From contig NC_016631.1 in assembly GCF_000178955.2 (NCBI RefSeq), positions 496,001-560,000 on the forward strand: 64,000 nt of DNA, written 5' to 3'. Below the pieces are notes generated by a model. That model was not told the DNA's origin and ran no database searches. It worked only from the letters and a program-made list of their open reading frames with translations. The DNA comes from Granulicella mallensis MP5ACTX8. Lineage in GTDB: Bacteria; Acidobacteriota; Terriglobia; Terriglobales; Acidobacteriaceae. Within the stretch, counting starts at the first letter, position 1. Each line of letters opens with the position of its first letter. The translations under genes were made by a program, and so were the position numbers. Shown one piece after another: positions 41,289 to 49,106 of the stretch.

Positions 41289-43127
41289 ATGATTCGCCTG
41301 CGTTACCTTCCCGTGGTTTTTGTTGCTGTACTGCCTCTGTGTGCGCAGCAGGCTCCCCAGCCGCAAACGCCTCCGGCCATTCAGCCGGTTAGCACGACCG
41401 TGGTTGTTCTCGGAGATGTAGAACCGGTAAGCCTTGGCGAATCAGCCCATACCGTTGTGACGCTTGATGCCTCGGAGCATCCGCTGGCCTCGCAGGACAT
41501 CGAGGATTATCTGCGCACGGACTCTTCGGTCGACATCCAGCAGCGTGCCGGTGCTGGAGTGATGGCAGACATCTCGCTACGCGGCGCTTCGTTCGAGCAG
41601 ACGCTGGTGCTGCTCAACGGGTTGCGCATGGATAGCGTGGAGACCTCGCACTTCAATCTCGATCTCCCCGTTCCGTTGGCGGCCTTGGGAAATATCGACA
41701 TTCTGCACGGAGCAGGATCGACGCTCTATGGCTCGGACGCGATTGGTGGAGTCGTCGATTTCACGACCTGGGAGCCGGATGTCACCTCACTGCGCATTCG
41801 TGGGGGAGCGGGCAGCTATGGCGAAGATGAGGAGGGCCTGCTGGGATCGGTGGTGGGCAAGCGCTGGAGCGAGGTGATTGCGGGTGATCGCGAACGCTCG
41901 ACGGGGTTCATCTACGACCGCGACTACAGGACCGAAGACGCGAGCACCGAGACGAGATTCAAGACCGCCCTGGGAGCGAGCGATCTGCTCTTTGCCGGGA
42001 ACGACCGCGCGTACGGAGCGAACCAGTTCTATGGTAACTACAACTCGTGGGAGCGGACCAAGGGATGGTTTGCTGCGCTGACGCAGAAGTTCGACGAGCA
42101 TACGGCGGCTGACGTGGCCTATCGGCGGCACTCGGACATCTATGTGCTGTTGCGTGACGATCCGGCTTACTACAAGAATCAGCACATCGACGATGGCTTC
42201 GAAGGCGATGTGCGGGAGACGCGTGAGATCTTCAAGAACACCACACTGCTCGCCGGTTTGGAAGAGACTACCGACCAGATTGCGAGCACGAACCTCGGCT
42301 ACCACGGACGCAACAGCGGCGCGGGTTATGGCGAGGTGAGCTGGCGTGTCCCGGGACGCTGGTCGATCGAGGGCGGGTTACGTGAGCAGATCTTTAGCGG
42401 CGGCAGGGCGGTGGCGAGTCCGATGGCTGCGGGAACGTTCTGGCTGCCGGAATCGCTCAAACTACATGGCTCGGTAGAGCATGGGTTCCGCATTCCCACC
42501 TATCTCGATCTCTACTACAGCGACCCCACCACGTTGGGCGATCCTAACCTGAAGCCGGAGTCGGTATGGAACTACGAGGGCGGAGTGGACTGGTATCCCG
42601 CAGGCCGTGTCTCGGCTACTCTCACAGCTTTTTATTCGGCACAGAAAAATACGGTTGATTACACAAGGGCCTCTCCCGCCGATCTGTGGCAGGCGACCAA
42701 TATCCCTTCGCTGCACTTTACCGGCATCGAGAGTTCGCTGAACTGGCGGCTGAATGGCAGCCAGCAGTTAAAGTTGAGCTGGACGCTGCTCAAGGGAACG
42801 CAGGGCTCGCTGCACGGATTGGAGTCGGAGTCGGTCTTCGACTATCCCGTGAATAACGGCCGTGCGGAGTGGACCTGGAGCCTGAAGCATGGGCTGCTGC
42901 TGCAATCGCGGCTTGGTGTGGTGGAGCGATACACGCAGGCGCCTGCGCCTCCGCAGGCTCCCTATGCAGTGTGGGATGTATCGGCGGTGCGCGAGGTGGG
43001 ACGATTCCGGCCTTATCTCCAGATGACGAACCTGGCCAATACCGGCTACCAGGAGATCGCCAATGTGCAGATGCAGGGGCGCAGCTTTGTGGGCGGGATC
43101 GAGTTTGTGTTTTCGCGCAAGCGGTGA
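41289..43127 (+). CDS. TonB-dependent receptor (BtuB/CirA-like)
   Basis: About 612 residues from ATG 41289, which stands 12 bases after AAGGAG; a TTG three codons upstream is closer. Signal peptide MIRLRYLPVVFVAVLPLCAQ. The plug domain contains VDIQQRAGAGVMADISLRGASFEQTLVLLNGLRMD-type text and VPLAALGNIDILHGAGSTLYGSDAIGGVVDF, the BtuB-like plug signature. The 22-strand barrel follows with HGFRIPTYLDLYYSDPTTLG and NPNLKPE-like DPNLKPES, and ends GGIEFVFSRKR. Likely importer of a cobalamin- or siderophore-type chelate; the substrate is not readable. Divergent from a MarR regulator. Confidence 0.92.
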   Translation: MIRLRYLPVVFVAVLPLCAQQAPQPQTPPAIQPVSTTVVVLGDVEPVSLGESAHTVVTLDASEHPLASQDIEDYLRTDSSVDIQQRAGAGVMADISLRGASFEQTLVLLNGLRMDSVETSHFNLDLPVPLAALGNIDILHGAGSTLYGSDAIGGVVDFTTWEPDVTSLRIRGGAGSYGEDEEGLLGSVVGKRWSEVIAGDRERSTGFIYDRDYRTEDASTETRFKTALGASDLLFAGNDRAYGANQFYGNYNSWERTKGWFAALTQKFDEHTAADVAYRRHSDIYVLLRDDPAYYKNQHIDDGFEGDVRETREIFKNTTLLAGLEETTDQIASTNLGYHGRNSGAGYGEVSWRVPGRWSIEGGLREQIFSGGRAVASPMAAGTFWLPESLKLHGSVEHGFRIPTYLDLYYSDPTTLGDPNLKPESVWNYEGGVDWYPAGRVSATLTAFYSAQKNTVDYTRASPADLWQATNIPSLHFTGIESSLNWRLNGSQQLKLSWTLLKGTQGSLHGLESESVFDYPVNNGRAEWTWSLKHGLLLQSRLGVVERYTQAPAPPQAPYAVWDVSAVREVGRFRPYLQMTNLANTGYQEIANVQMQGRSFVGGIEFVFSRKR

Positions 43128-43199
43128 AGAGGAAATCTGGCAGTGAATCTGCGCAGCACGATTGCTTCCACGTGCATCTTCGCCGTATCCTCGCCTCAG

Positions 43200-44273
43200 A
43201 TGGACTTTGCAAACAAGAAAAAGTTCGACCTGAACCAGAGCGGTCGCAAGAGTTCCGAGGCGGAGCGTCTCGTCTCGGCTGGACAGGTCGAGGACGACTC
43301 GGCCTTTGAACTGAAGCTGCGGCCCAAGTGGCTGGCGGAGTTCATTGGGCAGGAGAAGGCCAAGGAACAGTTGGCTATCGCGCTGGAAGCGGCCAAATCG
43401 CGCGGCGAGGCGCTTGACCACGTGTTGCTGTTCGGGCCTCCGGGGCTGGGCAAGACGACGCTTGCGACGATCATCGCGAACGAGCTGGGGGTTGGATACC
43501 AGCAGACCAGCGGTCCGGCGCTGCAGATCCAAGGTGATCTCACCGCAATCCTGACGAACCTGCGGGAGAGGCAGGTGCTGTTCCTGGACGAGATCCATCG
43601 CCTGCAGCCGGTGCTCGAAGAGAAGCTTTATACGGCGCTCGAGGACTACCAGATGGATATCATCATCGGGCAGGGGCCGGCGGCGCGCACACACACGCTG
43701 GAGATCAAGCCGTTCACCTTCGTCGCGGCGACGACGCGTCCCGGCCTGCTCAGCTCGCCGCTGCGTTCACGCTTCGGGATTCTGCTGCGGTTGGAGTTCT
43801 ATACCGACGACGAACTGCGGTTTGTCGTCGAGCGCTCGGCCGAGGTGCTGGGTGTGCCGATCGACCGCGACGGTGCGGCGGAGATTGCGATGCGTTCGCG
43901 GGGAACACCGAGAATCGCCAACAGGCTGCTGCGGCGCGTTCGCGACTATGCGCAGGTAAGAGCGTCGGGCAAGATCGACCGTGAGACGGCGATGGCCGCG
44001 CTGAAGATGCTGGAGGTGGACGCACACGGCTTCGATGAGCTCGACCGCCGGCTGCTGCGGACCATCATCGAGAAGTACGATGGCGGGCCTGTAGGGTTGA
44101 ACACGCTGGCTGCGGCGCTGGCCGAGGAGCAGGATGCGCTGGAAGAGGTCTATGAGCCGTTCCTGATTCAGATCGGATTTCTGGATCGCACGCCGCGTGG
44201 GCGTGTGGCGACGCGGTTGGCATATGAGCATCTAGGAATCGAGATGCCGCGTAAGCCGACGCTGTTTGGGTAG
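43200..44273 (+). CDS. ruvB: Holliday junction branch-migration helicase RuvB
   Basis: 357 residues from ATG 43200; an in-frame GTG at 43143 with AGAGGAAA upstream would add 19 residues and remains possible. AAA+ motor with Walker [20 protein letters not shown], Walker [16 protein letters not shown], sensor [17 protein letters not shown], arginine finger region [19 protein letters not shown] and the winged-helix C terminus ([21 protein letters not shown]). With RuvA it moves Holliday junctions during recombination repair. ruvA and ruvC are not in the neighbourhood. It lies 72 bp after the receptor gene. Confidence 0.97.
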   Translation: MDFANKKKFDLNQSGRKSSEAERLVSAGQVEDDSAFELKLRPKWLAEFIGQEKAKEQLAIALEAAKSRGEALDHVLLFGPPGLGKTTLATIIANELGVGYQQTSGPALQIQGDLTAILTNLRERQVLFLDEIHRLQPVLEEKLYTALEDYQMDIIIGQGPAARTHTLEIKPFTFVAATTRPGLLSSPLRSRFGILLRLEFYTDDELRFVVERSAEVLGVPIDRDGAAEIAMRSRGTPRIANRLLRRVRDYAQVRASGKIDRETAMAALKMLEVDAHGFDELDRRLLRTIIEKYDGGPVGLNTLAAALAEEQDALEEVYEPFLIQIGFLDRTPRGRVATRLAYEHLGIEMPRKPTLFG

Positions 44274-44406
44274 AGAGGCAAGAGCTAGTTGAACGAATAC
44301 GCCTTTTGCTTTGCCTTTCTTGTTGTCATTCCGAGCGCAGCGAGCGAACCTGCTTGGATTCAAACTCGAAGTGCAACATTTTCTTTTCTAAGGAGGAAGA
44401 TGTTGC

Positions 44407-45495
44407 ATGGGTCGAACGTACAAGCAGTTTTCTATGGAGGAGCGCTGTCTTCTGCAGACGCAGTTATCGATGGGTTGGAGGCCGGCGGCGATAGCCGCCG
44501 GCCTCCAACGGGCGCGGTCCACGGTCACCCGGGAGATGGGTCGTAATGGCTGGCACGTTGCGCAGCCTAGTCCGAAGGGCGGTCGCCGGTTTATCGCCGG
44601 AGGCTATTCTGCGGTGACGGCAGATCGACGTGCCCGAAGGTTGCAGCGCATGCCGCGGGTTGCGCGCAAACTGGTTCCAGGCACCCTCGTGTGGGACCTT
44701 GTCGTGGCCGAGCTTGGCCGGGGCTTGAGTCCGGAGCAGGTTGGGTTCACACTCAGGCGTATGCCCGATCCGGTGCGTCTGTCGCACGAGACCATCTACA
44801 CCGCGCTCTACGCCATGCCACGGGGAGAACTCCGCGCCCGCGTGATGACGATGCTGCGCCGCCGCCGGATGAGCCGCAGATCGCGCTCCAAGGCCGCTGT
44901 GGACCCCAACCGCCGTCACTTCATCGACCCCATCAAGCTCATCGACCAGCGGCCCGAGGAGGTGGGGCTTCGCCTGGTCCCGGGACACTGGGAAGGAGAC
45001 CTGATCAAGGGCAGACTCAACCAGTCCCGCGTCGGAGTGCTGGTGGAGCGAACCACGCTATTCCTCGCCCTGGTCAAGCTCGAAGACGGCTCGGCAAAGA
45101 CCTGCGCGGAAGGCTTCGCCCGCATCCTCAACCGCTTCGCCTCCCAGATGCGCCGTTCCATGACCTACGATCAGGGACGAGAGATGGCCCAGCACAAGTG
45201 GCTGGAACAGCAGACTGGCATCGAGGTCTACTTCGCCCATCCCCACTCGCCATGGGAGCGCGGCATCAACGAAAACACCAACGGCCTGCTCCGACAGTTC
45301 CTGCCCAAGGGACAAGACCTCGGTCACTTCTCACAACAGCAGCTCGACGATATCGCCATGCTCATGAATGCTCGCATCCGAAAATCACTCGGAAAACGAG
45401 CTCCAGCTGAACTCTTCCTCCCAGAAGGAGCCTTCGACTTCGTTGAGTTCTGGCAAAATCCTGGTATGTTCACAAATGTTGCACTTGGGGCTTGA
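44407..45495 (+). CDS. IS30-family transposase
   Basis: 362 residues with AAGGAGG about 10 bases before the ATG. N-terminal helix-turn-helix (YKQFSMEERCLLQTQLSMGW, then ARSTVTREMGRN). The DDE catalytic core is complete: Asp 198 in GHWEGDLIKG, Asp 255 in SMTYDQGREMAQH and Glu 289 in HSPWERGINENTNGLLRQF. The C terminus continues into the right terminal repeat. The DNA encoding residues about 24-34 is a perfect 34-bp palindrome. The intact frame, full catalytic triad and clean ends suggest recent activity. Confidence 0.96.
   Translation: MGRTYKQFSMEERCLLQTQLSMGWRPAAIAAGLQRARSTVTREMGRNGWHVAQPSPKGGRRFIAGGYSAVTADRRARRLQRMPRVARKLVPGTLVWDLVVAELGRGLSPEQVGFTLRRMPDPVRLSHETIYTALYAMPRGELRARVMTMLRRRRMSRRSRSKAAVDPNRRHFIDPIKLIDQRPEEVGLRLVPGHWEGDLIKGRLNQSRVGVLVERTTLFLALVKLEDGSAKTCAEGFARILNRFASQMRRSMTYDQGREMAQHKWLEQQTGIEVYFAHPHSPWERGINENTNGLLRQFLPKGQDLGHFSQQQLDDIAMLMNARIRKSLGKRAPAELFLPEGAFDFVEFWQNPGMFTNVALGA
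44475..44508. other. Perfect palindrome inside the transposase gene
   Basis: TTGGAGGCCGGCGGC, loop GATA, GCCGCCGGCCTCCAA: 15-bp perfect GC-rich arms 68 bases after the transposase start. As mRNA it would be a very stable stem just inside the coding region, within the helix-turn-helix segment. Confidence 0.85.
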
Positions 45496-45694
45496 ATCCA
45501 AGCTGCTTTCTCCCGTTCTTCGTTCGCATTACCAAAAATCATGCGTAAGAACCAAGAGACCTAGCTTGTGTTGACATGGGCTAAAAGCGGGAGAAAGCAG
45601 GTTCGCTCCCCTTCGGCTACACTCAGGGTCGGAATGACGACAAGAAAAGCAAAGGCCGATTTCGGGTGCTCCTGGCACTGGAGATAAAACCGTT

Positions 45695-46609
45695 CTACAG
45701 CGCCTTTGCGAGCACTCCATGAACCGCCGCTAGTCGCGCCTCAGCTGCTTCACGTGAGAGCGATAGTCGCTGCATCACAATCGCTGTTTTTACATCCTCA
45801 CCCGCTTCTTCCAGAAGCCTTGCAGCGCCTTCCATATCGCATCCGGTAGCTGCGGCGATGATGCGATGCGCGCGGTCGACCAGCTTCGCATTGGTGGGCC
45901 GAACGTTGACCATCAGGTTGCCGAAGGTCGCGCCAGTGCGCACCATCACACCCGTCGAAAGCATGTTGAGCACGAGCTTGGTGGCGGTGCCGGCCTTCAG
46001 TCGCGTACTGCCTGTAAGGACCTCCGGTCCGGTCGCGGGAGTAATGGGAATATCGACCGCCTGAGAGATCGCTGAGCCGGGCACACAGGTGAGTCCGACC
46101 GTCAGCGCACCGAGCTTCTTCGCGTGCGCGATAGCCCCGAGCACATAAGGAGTGCGTCCACTGGCTGCGATACCGACCAGCGTATCGTCCTGCGCAAACT
46201 TTGCTGCGGCCAAGTCGCGAGCACCCTCTTCGGGAGAGTCCTCGGAGTGTTCGCTGGAGAGCCGCAGGGCGGAGTCGCCTCCGGCAATCAGCCCCTGCAC
46301 GAGATCGGCAGAGACGGAGAAGGTTGGTGGACACTCGCTGGCGTCAAGCACACCGAGCCGTCCGCTGGTCCCCGCGCCGATGTAGAAGAGCCGTCCGCTG
46401 CGGCCGAAGCGTGCTGCGACCTCATCGATGGCTCGCGCGATCTGTGGCAATTCGGCGCGCACGGCACCGGCGACCTTCGCGTCTTCGTCGTTGATGACTT
46501 CCAGCATGGCGAGTGTCGGCAGTTCGTCGAGATGCTCGGTGGCAGGATTGCGGGCCTCTGTTAAGAGGGCACCGAGGATGGGTTGGTCGGGGGCTTGCAT
46601 CCCTTCCAT
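45695..46609 (-). CDS. murQ: N-acetylmuramic acid 6-phosphate etherase
   Basis: 304 residues; cleaves the lactyl ether of MurNAc-6-P to give GlcNAc-6-P in cell-wall recycling. The SIS fold shows GRLFYIGAGTSGRLGVLDAS and ECPPTF, then GLIAGGDSALRLSSEHSEDS, VGIAASGRTPYVLGAI, GLTCVPGSAISQAVDIPI, TGSTRLKAGTATKLVLNMLS and a C-terminal helical cap. Length is normal. No MurP, AmgK or NagZ homologue is next to it. An ATG three codons downstream is an alternative start. Confidence 0.96.
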   Translation of the reverse strand: MEGMQAPDQPILGALLTEARNPATEHLDELPTLAMLEVINDEDAKVAGAVRAELPQIARAIDEVAARFGRSGRLFYIGAGTSGRLGVLDASECPPTFSVSADLVQGLIAGGDSALRLSSEHSEDSPEEGARDLAAAKFAQDDTLVGIAASGRTPYVLGAIAHAKKLGALTVGLTCVPGSAISQAVDIPITPATGPEVLTGSTRLKAGTATKLVLNMLSTGVMVRTGATFGNLMVNVRPTNAKLVDRAHRIIAAATGCDMEGAARLLEEAGEDVKTAIVMQRLSLSREAAEARLAAVHGVLAKAL

Positions 46610-46757
46610 GGTAGAGCGATTTCATTCTTCCCGGGCTCCATAAAATGATGCTGCATGGTTTTTATACGGGGAAACCACACGGGTTTTCTCCTTCGAGGAA
46701 TCCGCTGGAGTCGCTTGTAAACCTCTTGTCTTGTCGATGTGTCAGCATAGAAGAGAC

Positions 46758-48080
46758 ATGGATGACGGAGAAAAACAAACTCTAAGCGCGACGGTGGCGT
46801 GGCAGTCGCGGGACTTTCGGTTTTATTCGGCGGCACGAGCTCTCGGCACGATGGGGGCAGAGGCGCAATCGGTGGGTGTGGCGTGGCAGGTGTATCAGCT
46901 CACGCACTCGGCGCTGGCGCTGGGCTATACCGGCCTCGCGCTCTTTCTCCCCGGGCTGTTCTTCGTGCTGCCTGCGGGACACGTTGCCGATCGCTACGAT
47001 CGCCGCAACATCCTGCTGGCCTGTTACTTCCTACAACTAATCGCAACCGGGCTGCTGTTGTGGCTTACGCTGCATGGCATCGGCAGTATCTGGGTGGTGT
47101 ATGGAATTCTCTTCCTCATCGGCACAGGAAGATGCTTCGCGGGGCCTGCGGCGAGTTCGCTGGTTCCTTCGCTGGTGCCCAGGGAACACTTCGTCAATGC
47201 CGTGACCTGGGGCGCGAGCATCTTCCAGGTTTCGAATGCTATCGGGCCGATGATGGGTGGGCTGCTGTTTACAGTGGCGCTAAGCAAGCTCTTCGGGGGA
47301 CAGTTCGCGGGTTTTGCGGGAGCGCCCCTGGTCTACTGCTTCACGATCGGCGCGTTCGCGGTGTATCTCGTACTGATGAGCCTGATCCACCCGCGCGGTG
47401 CGGCGGAGAAGAAGGGGTTCACGGTCGAGACGATGCTCGCGGGCCTGCGCTATGTTGCGCAGACGCGGCTGCTGCTGGGATCGATCTCGCTGGACCTGTT
47501 TGCCGTGCTGCTGGGCGGCGCGACTTCGCTGTTGCCGATCTTCGCATCGGACATCCTGCATGAGGGGCCGCATGGGCTGGGCTTGCTGCGTGCGATGCCG
47601 AGCCTCGGTGCGCTGCTTGTTTCCCTGGGCTTGCTGGCTCTACCAATCAAGCAGCGCGCGGGCAAGACCATGCTGGTGTGTGTGGGAATCTTTGGTGCGG
47701 CGACCGTAGTCTTCGGCTTGAGCCGCAACCTGTGGCTGAGCTGCGCGGCGTTGTTTGTGATCGGGGCGTCCGACATGATCTCTGTCGTGGTGCGGTCGAG
47801 CGTTCTGCAGCTGGCCACTCCGCCGGAGATGCGTGGCCGTGTGTCGAGCGTGAACTGGTTGTTCCTCGGCGCATCTAACGAATTTGGAGAGTACGAAAGC
47901 GGCTTGACCGCACACTGGTGGGGCGCTGTCCGAGCCGTAGTCATCGGTGGCATTGGAAGCATGATGGTGACAGGGGTCTGGTCCGTGTTCTTCCCCGCGT
48001 TACGTCATGCGGATACTCTGACGGCAGAGAGCTTGATCGCGGTCGAGCAGCAGTTCAGCAGTATGGAGCCGGTGGGTTGA
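46758..48080 (+). CDS. MFS exporter (EntS/MFS_3-like)
   Basis: 440 residues from ATG 46758 (an upstream start at 46731 adds nine poorly conserved residues). Twelve membrane helices are likely. It shows WQSRDFRFYSAARALGTMG, then LALGYTGLALFLPGLFFVLP, the loop HVADRYDRRNILLACY (motif A of MFS), VPREHFVNAVTWGASIFQVS and later MRGRVSSVNWLFLGASNEFGEYESG. This pattern fits the EntS/MFS_3 group of enterobactin and drug exporters. The substrate is unknown. Confidence 0.88.
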   Translation: MDDGEKQTLSATVAWQSRDFRFYSAARALGTMGAEAQSVGVAWQVYQLTHSALALGYTGLALFLPGLFFVLPAGHVADRYDRRNILLACYFLQLIATGLLLWLTLHGIGSIWVVYGILFLIGTGRCFAGPAASSLVPSLVPREHFVNAVTWGASIFQVSNAIGPMMGGLLFTVALSKLFGGQFAGFAGAPLVYCFTIGAFAVYLVLMSLIHPRGAAEKKGFTVETMLAGLRYVAQTRLLLGSISLDLFAVLLGGATSLLPIFASDILHEGPHGLGLLRAMPSLGALLVSLGLLALPIKQRAGKTMLVCVGIFGAATVVFGLSRNLWLSCAALFVIGASDMISVVVRSSVLQLATPPEMRGRVSSVNWLFLGASNEFGEYESGLTAHWWGAVRAVVIGGIGSMMVTGVWSVFFPALRHADTLTAESLIAVEQQFSSMEPVG

Positions 48081-48132
48081 GCGACTTGCGAAGCCCGTTT
48101 GCATCACAGAGATAAGTAGCCAGGAGGAAGGG

Positions 48133-48879
48133 ATGGAAAACGGTAAGAAGATTTCGATAGCGGTGACCTTGGCGTTTGTTGTCGCTATTGGTGTGCGTGT
48201 GGGGTTGATCTACAAGGCAAACCATGAAGAGATGCCGGTGGCCAAGAATCCCTATGAGAAGACGAAGCTCTCCGCCGACGATATGGTCTTTCTGCGCAAG
48301 CAGCGCCCGGATTCGCTGAAGGATGAGCGCGAGCTGATAGGCAAGACGATCTGGATGAGCGCCGGTGGGCAGATGGACTACTACCACTACACAAGCCATC
48401 ACGCTGACTACGCGCACCCTGTAGGAACGCTCGAAGGGGCGGAGCCACTGCTGATCAAGGATGTCTTCGAGCAGGTCCCACCGAAGGGTCGCGCGGTGTC
48501 GCGCATCTCGGCTGGCGAGCATCATGTTCTGCTCGCGTTCACGCTGCCAAAGTCGTCCGATCCGAAGGCCGAGTATGCCGTGCCGGTGGGTAACTTCGAG
48601 AATGGCAACTACACATTCCTGAGCGACGAGATCTTCTTCTATGACGATCCTCATGTGCTTTACAAGCACTGGGGACCGGAGATGTGGGCTCATATCGACA
48701 AGCATGAGGCCGTGGTGGGCATGAGCGAGAACCAGGCCATGATGTCGCTCGGCCAGGTGATTACGCCGAGCTCGGACTCGACCGGCAATCGCACCGTAAC
48801 GTACGACAACAGTGGGCATCCGATCAAGATCGAGTTCGAGGACAACAAGGCGGTCAAGGTTACACCAGTCGCGAGCTAG
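48133..48879 (+). CDS. Membrane-anchored protein of unknown function
   Basis: 248 residues with AGGAGGAAGGG upstream. One N-terminal signal anchor (about residues 7-27, SIAVTLAFVVAIGVRVGLIY), then a soluble domain with LIGKTIWMSAGGQMDYYHYT, PVGTLEGAEPLLIKDVFEQV, EHHVLLAFTLP and DDPHVLYKHWGPEMWAHIDKHE. The type recurs as an uncharacterised Acidobacteriota protein as far as I can judge; no enzymatic motif is clear. It lies 52 bp after the MFS gene and may be cotranscribed. Confidence 0.78.
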   Translation: MENGKKISIAVTLAFVVAIGVRVGLIYKANHEEMPVAKNPYEKTKLSADDMVFLRKQRPDSLKDERELIGKTIWMSAGGQMDYYHYTSHHADYAHPVGTLEGAEPLLIKDVFEQVPPKGRAVSRISAGEHHVLLAFTLPKSSDPKAEYAVPVGNFENGNYTFLSDEIFFYDDPHVLYKHWGPEMWAHIDKHEAVVGMSENQAMMSLGQVITPSSDSTGNRTVTYDNSGHPIKIEFEDNKAVKVTPVAS

Positions 48880-48911
48880 CTCCAGGCGCTGCCTTCAGCC
48901 GCTAAAGAATC

Positions 48912-48995
48912 TGACGCAAAGGGCGCTAAGAAAAGAGCCAAGTTTCGCCAAGAGGGCCGTGGCGAAACCTGGCTCTCTTGGCGACCTTTGCGTCA
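48912..48995. repeat. Nested hairpin between two plus-strand genes
   Basis: Outer arms TGACGCAAAGG / CCTTTGCGTCA and inner arms AGAGCCAAGTTTCGCCA / TGGCGAAACCTGGCTCT (one or two mismatches). It may terminate transcription of the gene ending at 48879 or be another REP-type unit. Confidence 0.65.
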
Positions 48996-49106
48996 AGTTT
49001 GTTGTCTTTGTTCGCGCTCCGAACTTGCAAGTTGTCAGTCCGGAGATCTAAGTTGTCAGAGCGAAGAAATCTCTTCGACTACAAACAGCGAAGCAGGGAG
49101 TTCAGA

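Larger units (their letters stand above)
44353..45502 (+). mobile_element. IS30-family insertion sequence, 1,150 bp
   Basis: Terminal inverted repeats start CTTGGATTCAAACTCGAAGT on the left and CTTGGATTCAAGCCCCAAGT (reverse complement of the right end), identical for the first 11 bases and again over AAGTGCAACATTT. A 3-bp duplication CTG (44350-44352 and 45503-45505) flanks it, in line with IS30-type insertion, and the empty site AACCTGCTTTCTCCCG is known from other D copies. One transposase gene fills it. It appears complete. Confidence 0.93.
44313..45656. repeat. Family D element interrupted by an IS30-family insertion
   Basis: Left part 44313-44352 (GCCTTTCTTGTTGTCATTCC-GAGCGCAGCGAGCGAACCTG) and right part 45503-45656 (CTGCTTTCTCCCGTTCTTCG, core, then AGGGTCGGAATGACGACAAG-AAAAGCAAAGGC) form one D element once the IS and one copy of CTG are removed (about 191 bp). 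The right arm is slightly altered (CTCCCCTTCGGCTACACTCAGG) as in the D copy at 17840. Confidence 0.85.
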
